From assembly GCF_026262505.1 (NCBI RefSeq), contig NC_067206.1:15496205-15560204 (forward strand): a stretch of DNA of 64,000 bases, read 5' to 3'. Positions 20,354 through 30,815 of this stretch are shown piece by piece. The notes below the pieces were generated by a model. That model made no database searches, was not told the origin of the DNA, and saw only the letters and a list, made by a program, of their open reading frames with translations. Both the position numbers and the translations under genes were made by a program. Origin of the DNA: Trichomonas vaginalis G3 (lineage: Eukaryota; Parabasalia; Trichomonadida; Trichomonadidae). How positions within the stretch are numbered: the first letter of the stretch is position 1; each line of letters begins with the position of its first letter.

Positions 20354-20806
20354 ATGAGTTATATCTATATTTATGATAGTAATGGAGAGAAGCATGGTGT
20401 TACAAAAGAAGAACTTGATTGCTCAAGGTACTTATCTCGTATGATAAATAACTTAGGAACAATAACTCAAATAAAAATCGAGCAAATTCCAGCAGAAACA
20501 CTAGACACATTGATTTATTACATGAAAATGTCGGCAAGACCAACAACAGAAAACTGGATTGCAGAGTCTTTAAACGAAAACATTGATAATCTTACTTCTA
20601 TTTTTGAAGGAAGCACATTTTTAGAAATTACAGACTTAACTAATTTCATTATTAATTCGATTGTTGATACAATCAAAACTGCCACAAATGCTGATGAAAT
20701 TCGTGCTCTCTGCAATATTGAAAATGATTTCACGCAGCAAGAGGAAGAATCTGTGCGCAATCAGATTTCATGGGCATTATCTGATCATCCACCTGCACCA
20801 TTTTAA
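20354..20806 (+). CDS. Skp1-like SCF ubiquitin-ligase adaptor
   Basis: 150 residues. The N-terminal half has the BTB/POZ-like Skp1 fold pattern (IYDSNGEKHGVTKEELDCSR ... IKIEQIPAETLDTLIYYM). The C-terminal half matches the Skp1 dimerisation domain: LEITDLTNFIINSIVDTI, then a degenerate form of the hallmark TxEEIRxxFNIxNDFTPEEE, here NADEIRALCNIENDFTQQEE, followed by VRNQISWA. Skp1 links F-box proteins to cullin-1. At 150 residues it is slightly short, and the loop between the halves is reduced, so it may be a divergent paralogue, not the main Skp1. Confidence 0.88.
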   Translation: MSYIYIYDSNGEKHGVTKEELDCSRYLSRMINNLGTITQIKIEQIPAETLDTLIYYMKMSARPTTENWIAESLNENIDNLTSIFEGSTFLEITDLTNFIINSIVDTIKTATNADEIRALCNIENDFTQQEEESVRNQISWALSDHPPAPF

Positions 20807-23800
20807 AATGAAAACATCAATCAAGTTGTCACGTATATAATATAGCGCGTTCTATCGGCGCGCAGACAAAAATATAAATTATCAATGATCAAGCATTTAG
20901 TAATCATTATTATCGATATTAATAATGCATTTCAAAGGTAAAGTACTCACAAAATCTAGATTGAGAGGCGGTCAATGACTTTTGAGGGGAAATTAACGCA
21001 TGGAATTTAATATTATTTAGGTTGATATTCTTGCTTATTATTTCAGAAAAAAATCTTAAAAATTTCAATATGAAAATTGAAAGCAATTCAAAAAAATTGC
21101 TAACATGTAAATTTTAATATCCTATGCATAATTTCATATTTTGAACATTTTTTATTTTTGTTTAAAACTTAAAATTTTGCGAATTTAATATAATTTATAA
21201 AATATAATACGTATATATATTTAAAATACACTAAATTTAATTGTTAATTGACGTTTTTGGGAATGAATTTTATCAAAACATGCCTGAATCCGAAAATTTG
21301 AAAGAACGAATTACACAATCATATATGTAGAATTCAAAATACAAACTTAATGATTGTATACGTTTAAAATTATTCAGATTGTGTTTGATTTCCACTCATT
21401 CTGTTTCTTTTGAACTCTAACACTAACATTTCATGATGATTACATGATCCATTTATACATGGTTGAATTGTTCCAGATTCTACCAGAATATCAATCCAAA
21501 TTTCTCAATGCATTCATGTTGATTGGACAAAATTTAAAATTTATCAGCCTGTTTCCAGAGAAACTCATATATTCCCTAATGAAATGTAATTTTTGCTACA
21601 TTTATTTCAATCAAATTTCAAAAAATTGACTGCAGAGCTTGAAAAGGTGATGAATCATGTTGTTATTAGATGTACATATTAGATTTACTATTTCCAAAAA
21701 AATGCTCAAATTTGAATAGTTTTTAGAAAATTTGGAATTACACTCCTTACATTATATATAATTAAATGTTTAAATTTTATTTATTTTTCCCTTTTAATTT
21801 TATAACGTGCTCTATCAAAACTAACCTCTCAATTGAAGGCCACAAAATCTAAGTAGTGAGGGTACACAACTTTTGTATGGAGTACGGTTCAATTTTTGAG
21901 AGCCTCACTACTGAGATTTTGTGACTACCTTAGGTCAACAAAAAATACGTTATTTCGCAAGAAAAAAAATTCACATGAACAACTTCAAGCGGATTTTTCT
22001 CAGTAATAAAACTCCAAACTTCTCTTAATTGTGGAGAGAAATTGAAGTTTTCTTCATGCATAGTAATTTATTACTTTGTATTTACATTAATTTCAGAAAC
22101 AGTGTTGACATATATGCAATTTAAAATCGATGTCATTTATACTTAATAAGAGTATATCCAATCGTTCTATTCTTTCAAAATATAAAGCTCTACAATGGAA
22201 ATTGTATAGCTTAAAATTTAATAATCTGCCCCGATACTTTGAACGATGAAAATCGTAAGCCACTGCAATAAGATTAATCCTCAATTGTTGTATATATTGA
22301 TATCTTACTCTCATAAAAATCTGCAAGACCGTTTTCGCGAAAAAGTCATTTTACATACATGCGTTACTTAGTTAGGCGATTGTTCTAACCTCAACCATAA
22401 AAATAATGCAAAATACTGAAAGTCTAGATATAATTAATAGGCTCTAAATATTGCTGCTGCGCTTAAAACAAGATTTAACAAATTTGTCGATATTCACTCA
22501 ACAAATTGAAATTTCATCAATAAAGCAAAAACAAAATGAGTTACAAACGGGAACATGACTAATTTATCTACTAAAAACAAATTTATAACTAATATACAGC
22601 AAAAATTCTCGATTAATCCCCGAATTGCAACAAATAACTTGAAGATTTTGTTTTACGTTGCTTACAAAAGCAAACTACATAATGTTTTTGAAATAGAACC
22701 TTTTAAATACGCTCAAATAAAAATATATACTAATACCTTTTCTCTTTTTTTAAATAAATATATTCTCATTCATTCCCTAAAACAAACCATTATATGAATA
22801 TCATGAAATATGTCATTAAAAATAAATTATAATAATAATCCAAAATATTCATCTCAGATATGGGTAAAAAAGACAAATTTTGGAACAAGCATCAAAAATA
22901 AATAATGTTTGTAATTCCAAAAATTTTTCATTTTGCGAATTTTCATGGAAAATTCGTATTTCTTCTCTCCATTTTCAAATTTTTGAATTTTTTTTGGAAT
23001 TTCAAATGAAGAATTGAGAAACCTAATATAGATGGTTGTTATCTCATATGTGAATATGTTCGTTTTATTTCACAGTTTGGAATTTTCTCATATTTTATGG
23101 TGAAATTGAGTTTCTATCACAAGTTTAGATAGCATATTTAAGGACAGATTACATGAACTTATATTTTCATCAATATGGTATATTGAAATAGGAGACGCTC
23201 AATATTACAATGTCTTTCTTAGAATTCCAAATGTATTCAAATTTCCTGAAACTAAAATTTCTGTAGTTACTAGCCACATATAGGATCTCGCAAAATGAGT
23301 ATCTTAGGAAAAATTCTAGATACTTTTTCAAAACATACAACAACGCAAGATCTATTCTGTAAAACCGATTAACAGTACAAATATGTTTATTTGCAGGTCA
23401 AAGAATCGAATGCTAATTTTAATAATATTTCCTCGAAATCGCTCTTGCAGTTTTCTTCCATTCTTCGTCTATTAGTTACCGAGTACCTACATAGTCTAAA
23501 TCCATTACCAAAATCAAGAAAGCATCGTTACGATTTTGTTGGCCTACCTTTGTTAACAACGAATATCTTCTTTATTAACGTAAATTGAATCCTCATCACA
23601 TGATTTCAGCATCAATGTGTTCTTATTACGAAATAAAAGTATTTGCTATAATGTTGTCATTACAAAAATGCTTCCTTTGTCTTGCCACCACAGATATTCT
23701 ATTTTGTCACTTTTTGCGCCCGGCGTGTCATGTATAATTAAAGGTACATTCACTAGGCGATAACAGTAAAATGGGATGAAAATAGGATAAATAGCATCCC

Positions 23801-24505
23801 TATATAGTGCCTAACAATATTTATACGGGCCAAAAAAATTTGGCTAGAGATTTGGCGAGTTAGAAAACTTAGAAAATTGAGAGGGATTTTTATTTTTGAT
23901 TTTTTTGGAAAGTTAAAATTGCGATTAAAAATCGATTTCCAGGAGAACTAAGCATCTCATCATATATTTAAATCGATAAAAATATTAAATAATAGTTGAA
24001 TAGTATAACTACGTGAAATTATGGCTGAATATACAGAAAAAATGAACATATTTGACATTTTTGAAAATTCATACGTTAGATGGTGACAAACTCATAAACT
24101 ATACTTTAGCTAAGATTGATATATGGTTTCAACAACACATGGTTAAAATCGTAAAAATATTTTAGATTTCAAAAAGATATATATGGTAATATAATGGAAC
24201 AGAGTCAACAAATAGCATGTAAAATATGTTATAATTAACTTTTTATTAGATCTAATAGTATATATCGAATGGTTTCCAGCTTTATGGTTAAATATTTTCC
24301 TTTCGAGCTTCTCTTTAACTGTTGTATTAAGGTTGTAAATTTTTGATGCTAGAAACTATGGAATCTTCTTTGCTGCTGCATTTTTCTTGAGAGTTCTTGC
24401 AATTTCGAATATATCTGCGCATTGTATGAAATGGGGGCTTTAAAATATCTTGAATCATAATAGGACTGCTTTTCCAAAGGAATGCTTATTTGTAAATCAG
24501 AGAGT
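20807..24505. other. Gene-poor intergenic region
   Basis: About 3.7 kb of AT-rich DNA. Short open frames (for example 22555-22797) lack domains and sensible composition. The one clear structure is the hairpin at 21841-21923. The motif ACGTGCTCTATCAAAA near 21804 also occurs inside the foldback element at about 19007, hinting at a decayed relative of that element. A frame of some 50 codons (24349 to about 24505, minus strand) runs straight into the Polinton and may be the end of an interrupted host gene; this is weak. Confidence 0.5.
21841..21923. repeat. 21-bp-arm hairpin
   Basis: CACAAAATCTAAGTAGTGAG then G (21841-21861) pairs with 21903-21923 with one mismatch, enclosing a 41-base loop. 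Confidence 0.8.
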
Positions 24506-24511
24506 TTCAAA

Positions 24512-24945
24512 AGTAGTATATGTGGAAGGGGTGTGTGACTTTTTTTGTAAACGTAAGAATTCATACAATATCGAGCGATTTTATATCATTTTTTTTAACA
24601 TATGAAGTAAAAAATGTATGATTCTTACGGTTTTTATTCTTACGTTTTTGAATAAATCAAGATTTAAAAAATTTTCAAAATTGTAAGACATTTACACTCA
24701 GCCCAAACATAAACACATTAAAAAATTAACATTAATTTTAAAATAATTTATTTTTCATCTTTTATAAAAGAAGCTATATATAGATGATGTCAGATATTCC
24801 GCGATTAATTAAACATTGTTTAAATCCTGAATGGAATCAATGGAGTCATAAACGAGTAAAAGAAATTAGATATAATTATTTTCATGAATGAAAGATTCAC
24901 TACCATAATGAAATAAAAAATAAACTTTAAAAATTCATGTCTTAC
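24512..24945. repeat. Polinton left TIR (434 bp)
   Basis: Matches the reverse complement of 50543-50975 throughout, apart from one T in a T run. It contains a 35-codon open frame and begins with the AG typical of Polinton ends. Confidence 0.95.
24784..24891 (+). CDS. 35-aa open frame inside the left TIR
   Basis: Starts MMSDIPRLIKHC and ends RYNYFHE; rich in Trp, His and Arg. It is wholly inside the TIR, so an identical copy reads inward from the other end (50597-50704, minus strand). It is short, but the composition is more protein-like than the AT-rich surroundings. No family recognised. Confidence 0.35.
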   Translation: MMSDIPRLIKHCLNPEWNQWSHKRVKEIRYNYFHE

Positions 24946-25056
24946 GAAAAATTAAACGCAAGACTATCAAAAGATAGAGTTGAAAGAGTAATGGTAATGA
25001 TGAAGAAGAATTTGATGAGTTCAACATTGAACTTTAAGAAACTAATGATTATTTGA
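24937..25056 (+). CDS. 39-aa open frame at the TIR edge
   Basis: Starts MSYEKLNARLSKDRVERV, with Met- and Lys-rich continuation. It begins in the last bases of the left TIR and ends just before the stop of the convergent gene at 25042. It may be a small Polinton gene or chance. Confidence 0.25.
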   Translation: MSYEKLNARLSKDRVERVMVMMKKNLMSSTLNFKKLMII

Positions 25057-25389
25057 ATTTATGAAATCAATTATTTGATTCATTCTTTCTTCAATCTCTT
25101 CTATTCTTTTTGTTAAATCATCAATTTTCATTAATGAGGTGATTCTTGATTGAGGAATAGATTTCAAACTAACCACCCCCTTTATTTTTGAAATTTTGAA
25201 TCCATCAACTTTAAACATTTTATTCAATTTACACGTTGTCAATTCTTCAAATAATTTTTTATTATTAGCATAATAGTCATTAAATTCTTCAACAGATGAA
25301 AAAATTTTTATTTCAGTAATTGGTTTAACAACGTTTATTTTTTGTTGAACATTTTCACTTTCATTTATTTTCTTCCTCCTCTGTTTCAT
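25042..25389 (-). CDS. Polinton small protein, unknown
   Basis: 115 residues: a basic start (MKQRRKKINESEN), a central part with EFNDYYANNKKLFEEL, and a C-terminal coiled coil (DDLTKRIEEIEERMNQIIDF). The frame looks whole. No family recognised; by position it is the first leftward gene at the left end. A role as a DNA-binding or virion accessory protein would be speculation. Confidence 0.55.
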   Translation of the reverse strand: MKQRRKKINESENVQQKINVVKPITEIKIFSSVEEFNDYYANNKKLFEELTTCKLNKMFKVDGFKISKIKGVVSLKSIPQSRITSLMKIDDLTKRIEEIEERMNQIIDFINSNNH

Positions 25390-25477
25390 TTATTTTTAAA
25401 ATCGGTTTCATTTATCATTAAATAAAAATTAGAATATAAGTGATGAAATATATTTTTTAATTAATATTAAATCAGAA

Positions 25478-25714
25478 ATGGCTGCAGGATTCTTTAAAAA
25501 ATTATGGGATGGAATTAAGAAAGCTGCAGGTTGGGTTCATAAAAATATTATTAAACCCGTTGCAAACTTTTTGGCACCAGTAGCGAAAACGGCAGGAACT
25601 ATCATAGGTGGAGTATTAGGTACTAAAGCAGGTAATCCGGCGATGGGAGCACAAGCAGGTAACGCAGTTGGTGGAATAGCTGAAGGAATACTTAATAAAA
25701 TAGGAGGTAGATAG
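25478..25714 (+). CDS. Small amphipathic/glycine-rich protein of the Polinton
   Basis: 78 residues. It begins MAAGFFKKLWDGIKKAAGWV, an amphipathic cationic helix, followed by a hydrophobic Gly/Ala-rich stretch (GTIIGGVLGTKAGNPAMGAQ). This resembles membrane-active internal capsid proteins such as adenovirus pVI in layout, though I claim no homology. A paralogue with the same first residues (MAAGxFKKLWD) lies close by on the opposite strand at 25767-25982. The frame looks whole. Confidence 0.6.
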   Translation: MAAGFFKKLWDGIKKAAGWVHKNIIKPVANFLAPVAKTAGTIIGGVLGTKAGNPAMGAQAGNAVGGIAEGILNKIGGR

Positions 25715-25766
25715 TGGAAAAATAAATATGAGATCCTATGGATCATCTAGCCGCTTAAAATTATTT

Positions 25767-25982
25767 TTATCTTAGTATCGGTTGAAGTCTTTGATAAACT
25801 TTTTCTCCTTTATTTAATATTTCTCTTATTGGGGTGGCTTTTGGCGTTATTGATTCAGCAATGTCACTAATTGCTTCTTTATTCTTAAATATCCAATTTG
25901 CTCCTTTCTTCATTGTTTCCCAAACTTTATGCGCTCCTCTTTTTACTTTATCCCACAGTTTCTTAAATATACCTGCAGCCAT
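25767..25982 (-). CDS. Second MAAG-FKKLWD protein of the Polinton
   Basis: 71 residues: MAAGIFKKLWDKVKRGAHKV, then WETMKKGANWIFKNKEAI, a mid proline break (TPKATP) and a C-terminal helix. The open frame extends further upstream into the capsid gene on the other strand, but the Met at 25982 is chosen because it aligns with the start of the paralogue at 25478. It diverges from the capsid candidate (66 bp between starts). The strong positive charge and amphipathic helix fit membrane or nucleic-acid binding. Confidence 0.6.
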   Translation of the reverse strand: MAAGIFKKLWDKVKRGAHKVWETMKKGANWIFKNKEAISDIAESITPKATPIREILNKGEKVYQRLQPILR

Positions 25983-26048
25983 AGTTGATTTAATATTAAT
26001 TAAAAATTCATTTTCATCTTTTAATTTTGATTTTTTATTTATTAATAA

Positions 26049-27689
26049 ATGACGACTAACTATTTGGTGCCAAACACTAAACCGATTAATGGAAATGTGT
26101 TTCATTCATTCGAAAAGATAAATGAAATATTCGCAAAGAATGACGGTAGAAGATATTATAGAGAACTTGAAAGTTCATGCTATGACTCTGATGCTCCATA
26201 TTTTGATGATAAACAAACTCATTTAAGAATTACAAATCCGGCTCATGATGTGAACCAATTAGGTGACACATATATTAAACGCAAAGTTAAAGCAACTCTA
26301 GTTTCAAATAAAGCTTTCACATGTGATGCCACTTTTAAATGCATGCGTTTATTCGTTGGTTACAAATCATCAAATCAAAGCTTTAAACAATTAGAAGTAG
26401 AAACTGAAAGAGGTGATGCCGGTTATCTTCAGATGGATTGTGCCCGTGAATCTTTCGCATTTGCAACATATAAACCAAAATCAGAAAGGAAAGTTAAAAA
26501 GTTTGTTCATTCGTTATATAATAATGTTCAAAAATATGATAACTCAGTATGTGGTAAATATATTGACCCTTCAGAAGTTTTCAAGAACGCAAATGAAGAA
26601 GTTGATATCACTTTTGATATGATTATTCCGGTAAATGATTTGTTAGCATTTCAGGCGTTCGATGATTATCCTAAATCATTTGGTGAAATCATTCTTAAAT
26701 ATTATGTTTTCAGGGATACTTTAGTGTTTTGTCAGGTTGACCCGTTAAGAGTTGCTGATTTACAAAATTACGTTTATGAAAAGATAACTGATGAAAATTA
26801 TGAAAAGATTATGAATCATGTTTATAAATATGATCGCAAATTCCAACAAATCGGACTTCCTGCCAAATTAATTACAAGCTTAGCCGCTACATCTGCTGAC
26901 GCAACAGTTGATAACGTTATTATTTCATGCACAAAGATGGAAGTTTTAGAGGATAAATGCATTACACCAGGATACGGTTTAATTGAAGAATCAGTTAAAG
27001 CAATACCACGTTTATTCAGTAAGGAAGATCCATTCATGATTCCAGCTCAACATATTGACGTTCGTTCACTAAATGGAGGTTGCATCACTCCTGAAGGTAT
27101 TAGCTCAGATTTCTCATACGCTCTTCATAATGTTACAGATGTTGTGTTAACATTTCCGAAGAATGCAATGCAAAGAACAGTTTTAGAAAATCCAATGCTT
27201 CGTGGTCTTCAGGTCACTATAGATTCCAGAAACTTCCCCGATCAAGCGATGACCACAGTGGGCGACATATTCTTTACACGTATGCTTCAAGCTTCTGATT
27301 TAGATGGAGTGAATGAATGCACGGAAGAATACGAGGACTCATTAACTAGACCACTGAATGCAGATGATGGCACGCCATTAGCTAGAACATGGAAAGACCA
27401 AACTTCATTCTTATGCACTATTCCAGTTCAACGTGATGGAGCGGGTATATTCTTTGATGGATTAGAAACTTTCAACTCACAAGTTACAGTACAAGTGAAA
27501 GCTTATCCAATCATTCAGGGTGAAAATGACACTTACTGTTCAAAGGTGACAAATCCTCCTCAGGTTTGGTTTACTAGGACTACATATTGGACATGGACAC
27601 CGGACGAAGGTTTGAAATATCATCCAACAGGTACACCACCACAGTATAGAAGTTCATATGATGAAATATTGATGAATAGAAATGTTTAA
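26049..27689 (+). CDS. Probable Polinton major capsid protein
   Basis: 546 residues, whole frame. No catalytic motif; the chain is rich in beta-prone segments and aromatic residues throughout (for example FIYPSEx-like loops are absent, but VFTKATLVSNK-type strands alternate with turns), with no signal or membrane segment. Length, lack of enzyme motifs and position next to the ATPase fit the double jelly-roll capsid protein known in Polintons. This is positional inference, not sequence recognition: I cannot show the fold from the residues alone. Confidence 0.55.
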   Translation: MTTNYLVPNTKPINGNVFHSFEKINEIFAKNDGRRYYRELESSCYDSDAPYFDDKQTHLRITNPAHDVNQLGDTYIKRKVKATLVSNKAFTCDATFKCMRLFVGYKSSNQSFKQLEVETERGDAGYLQMDCARESFAFATYKPKSERKVKKFVHSLYNNVQKYDNSVCGKYIDPSEVFKNANEEVDITFDMIIPVNDLLAFQAFDDYPKSFGEIILKYYVFRDTLVFCQVDPLRVADLQNYVYEKITDENYEKIMNHVYKYDRKFQQIGLPAKLITSLAATSADATVDNVIISCTKMEVLEDKCITPGYGLIEESVKAIPRLFSKEDPFMIPAQHIDVRSLNGGCITPEGISSDFSYALHNVTDVVLTFPKNAMQRTVLENPMLRGLQVTIDSRNFPDQAMTTVGDIFFTRMLQASDLDGVNECTEEYEDSLTRPLNADDGTPLARTWKDQTSFLCTIPVQRDGAGIFFDGLETFNSQVTVQVKAYPIIQGENDTYCSKVTNPPQVWFTRTTYWTWTPDEGLKYHPTGTPPQYRSSYDEILMNRNV

Positions 27690-28110
27690 AATTATAAATT
27701 TATTTTTGATTAAATAGATTTAAATTCATCCACTCCTTATGAAGAATTAGCGGGAGTATATAATACATACATAGATGATATGATTAATGAAGCATTGAGT
27801 GATAATAGAAATGCTCTATCTAAGGAAAAATTAATGAAAATTCCATATTCTGAATGTTACTTAAATTCAATCACTGCAGCAATTGGTAAACAAAATAAAG
27901 GTAAAACATTAACAATATTAAAACAAATTATCATTATTGCTAACACTTCCCCCCATTCACATGTGTTAATTTATATCAACCGTTCAGGTTCACCTTCAGA
28001 TGATACATTTGAATCTTTAAAGCATTTAATCAAAATTCCAATTATTTATTTATCACAAGAAGAAGCAGAAGATTATTTAAAAAACTTTTTAATGTATAAA
28101 GAATTATATA

Positions 28111-29406
28111 GGGTGTCCAAAGGTGCGTTTAGCACAGCGCTCTATATGAGACTATTAAAGGAGATATATGCTGATTATAAATATATAATAAAAAATATGA
28201 ATATATGTATATGATGAGTAAGTTGTATTTTGGCGCTATGCCGGGATATAAAATGAATTTTGAGACAAGAGGCGGTTTCGCGGGAAATTTTGGCGGGATT
28301 TTTTTCATTTTTTTAATGAATCATAAAGAAAACATCCTCGCTCTTGCAAAAAAATGCAAAGACTGTAAAAAATCTACGAGACATTGGTAAAATGCTTCGG
28401 TATGGATGCTCCTAGCTATTCCACTGTAACGTATCATGTTAGGATGTATCACCTCATGAACAAAAAGGCGCCCATCATAAAAATTGACAAAAAATCGCCG
28501 GATCAAAGAAAAATCAAAGCAATTCTTCAAGTGCTAGATGAAGACCCAAGAGCATCACTCAGAAGGATAGAGGAGATGACAAAGATACCACGTACAACAG
28601 TCAGTTATTATCTGCACAATTATTTGAACCACAAACTAGCGTATACACGTTGGGTTCCGCACAACCTTAATTCAGTTCAAAAAAAATCTAGAGTCCAATC
28701 TTCGAAAGAGCTCCTCTCTATATTGCGTGCGTATCAATCCAAGAAGTTTCGCTTTTTAGTAACAGGGGACGAGTCTTGGTTTCAATATGCAACAGAAGCC
28801 AAAATCATGTGGATCCCGAAGGATGAAAATCCGCAAACATTCCCGAAGAAAAAAATTGACACACCAATGATTATGTTGTCGGTTTTTTGGGGCGTGAATG
28901 ACATCATCGCAATTGATATTCTTCAAAAACCTAATACGATGAATGCTCAGTATCTAATTGACAATATTCTTACTCAAATTATCAATTCTGATGAGTTTGA
29001 GAAATCCAAACAACAAAAACAAAAGTTTGCAATTCATTTTGATAATTCAAGAGTTCACAAAAGTCATAAGGTAATGAATTACTTGGTGGAAAACAATGTC
29101 AAAGTTGTTCCAAACCAATTTATTCACCTGATATTGCACCCTCTGACTTTTATTTATTCGGCACGCTAAAAAGATAGCTGAAGGACGCGAATTCGCGAGT
29201 CCAGATGATCTTGAAAATTTTGTAAGAGAGCAATTTGAGCAATTTTCTCATGATGATTTAAAGCGTGTCTTTCAAGCCTGGATCGATCGCTGCGAACGCG
29301 TGATTGAATCAATGGTGATTATATTTAAATAAACTTTATATATATGTAACTTGTTTATTTCTATTCGCAGTATTCAGGTTTGTGCTAAACACACCTTTGG
29401 ACACCC
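28111..29406 (+). mobile_element. mariner transposon (Tvmar1-like), copy 2
   Basis: 1296 bp, ends GGGTGTCCAAAGGTGCGTTT and the inverse, flanked by TA on both sides. It sits inside the Polinton ATPase gene, so it is younger than the Polinton insertion or at least than that gene's last function. It is nearly identical to copy 1 but in the opposite orientation within the window. Confidence 0.93.
28205..29328 (+). pseudogene. mariner transposase, copy 2, frameshifted
   Basis: The core frame 28402-29169 (from the ATG of MDAPSY) keeps the second helix-turn-helix, VTGDESWF and HFDNSRVHKS. It goes out of frame after VKVVPN because one C of a CCC run present in copy 1 is missing, so the third catalytic Asp region (SPDIAPSD in copy 1) is lost. 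Further small indels and a stop follow, near 29170 and 29310. The head (28205-28390, containing MNHKENILAL) is out of frame with the core exactly as in copy 1. It cannot make a working transposase. Confidence 0.9.
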
Positions 29407-29883
29407 TATATAATACAATCAAGAAGCAAGGATTAGAGGATAAAATTATTGATAAACAACGGGATGAATTATTTGAAACACTTTCTATTTCAAATTTTGA
29501 TAGAGAATTTTTGCATTCACTCATTTTTCTAGATGATGCAGTGAAATCAAAACTAATAACAAACGAGAAATCATATTTTAATCAGTTATTAACTCAATGT
29601 CGACACATTCAGTGTTCATTCTTCATGGCTGTTCAATATTTCAAAGCATTAAGCACAAACATTAAATCAAATCTATCAACCCTTTTCATTTTCAGTGGGT
29701 TTAGTCGTCAACAGTTGAACGTTATGCTTTATCAAGTGAATCTACCAATGAGCATTAATGAACTTTACACACAATATCAGCAATTAGGTGAACATGGAAA
29801 AATAATAGTTGATTTAAATAAAGGAAGTGTTAAATTTGATTAACTTTTTATAATTAATTTTTATTTTTTATTTATAATTAAAC

Positions 29884-30783
29884 ATGACAGAAATGGTAAA
29901 TCTTCTACAGGTTCCATTAAAACAAGGGACAAACAAAAGGGGTGCATATAATAGAACTATGAAAGTTCCTGATGGAATGAAAGAATTAGTTCATATTGTT
30001 GCTGGTCTTCAAAAAGATGTTAAACAAATGAGAAACGTTTTAACATTACCAGAAGCTCAAGCATATGCCAAACGTCAAGGTCCAAATTGGGAAGCACACG
30101 AAGCAGACATTACAGGTCCAAATGGAAAACCTGATGGTATAAATGAAGTTTTCGTTACTGATGGTCAAGGAAATATTAAAGCCATAAATGGTTATAAATT
30201 AACTATATCTGATTATCCTAAACGTAAAGCATATAATGAACGTTATCCTATGCAATTTGATGAAAATGGAAAAGCTGTTAAACAATACATTGGAGAAGGT
30301 GAAAATGGGCCAATTAATTCATACCGTCATAATCCATATTCTTATTTCAATGAAGAATTAAATGCTATTGAAGAGGGACCGGATGGATTACCACGATATT
30401 CTAACCAGTTTGATGGTCAATATGCAAATATTAGACCTGAAATTTCAGCTAAGAAATTCTTTAAAGTTGCTTTATTCGATCCAGTTTTCGCAAATGTTAA
30501 AGATGAACTTAAACAGCAATTCCAACCAATTATAGTAGCAAGAATTGCATCAAGTGCTTTATCTCAAGCATTCAAAGATTTAATTAAGAAACCATTATAT
30601 CAGCAACGTGGTTTAACTTATGATTTAATTAAGGAATCAGATAAAAGAAAATTTGAGAAATCAGATGATTATAAGAATGCAATGAATGAATATATTCGGT
30701 CTATTAATTTCGATGAAAATGCTAAAAATCAACTTCATGAACAAATACAGGGAATAATAGATTCAAAAGTTCCAGCAAAATAA
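29884..30783 (+). CDS. Polinton protein, unknown (299 aa)
   Basis: Whole frame, starting 40 bp after the ATPase region. Residues about 30-65 look helical ([20 protein letters not shown]); the middle (about 75-165) is rich in Gly, Asn, Pro and Tyr ([35 protein letters not shown]), and the C-terminus is helical and charged. No catalytic motif, signal or membrane segment. The position in the virion-gene block suggests a structural protein, possibly a minor capsid protein, but I do not recognise a fold. Confidence 0.65.
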   Translation: MTEMVNLLQVPLKQGTNKRGAYNRTMKVPDGMKELVHIVAGLQKDVKQMRNVLTLPEAQAYAKRQGPNWEAHEADITGPNGKPDGINEVFVTDGQGNIKAINGYKLTISDYPKRKAYNERYPMQFDENGKAVKQYIGEGENGPINSYRHNPYSYFNEELNAIEEGPDGLPRYSNQFDGQYANIRPEISAKKFFKVALFDPVFANVKDELKQQFQPIIVARIASSALSQAFKDLIKKPLYQQRGLTYDLIKESDKRKFEKSDDYKNAMNEYIRSINFDENAKNQLHEQIQGIIDSKVPAK

Positions 30784-30815
30784 AAGTTTAAATATATTTT
30801 TTTATTCGATTATAA

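Larger units (their letters stand above)
27780..29843 (+). pseudogene. Polinton packaging ATPase, interrupted by a mariner
   Basis: The left part carries a P-loop (GKQNKGKT) and the right part a Walker-B-like segment (LHSLIFLDDA), followed by QCRHIQCSFFMAVQYFKA and a LFIFSGFSR segment, as in the FtsK/HerA-type ATPases that package DNA in Polintons and related viruses. The two parts are separated by mariner copy 2 (28111-29406), which inserted at a TA. The gene follows the capsid candidate on the same strand, the usual virion-gene neighbourhood. It is not functional as it stands. Its exact 5' start is uncertain; 27780 is the first ATG of the frame. Confidence 0.8.

Noticed and set aside
22555-22797. 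80-codon frame in the gene-poor region
   Set aside because: Ile/Asn/Lys/Phe-dominated composition typical of random AT-rich DNA; no relatives recognised and no initiator.
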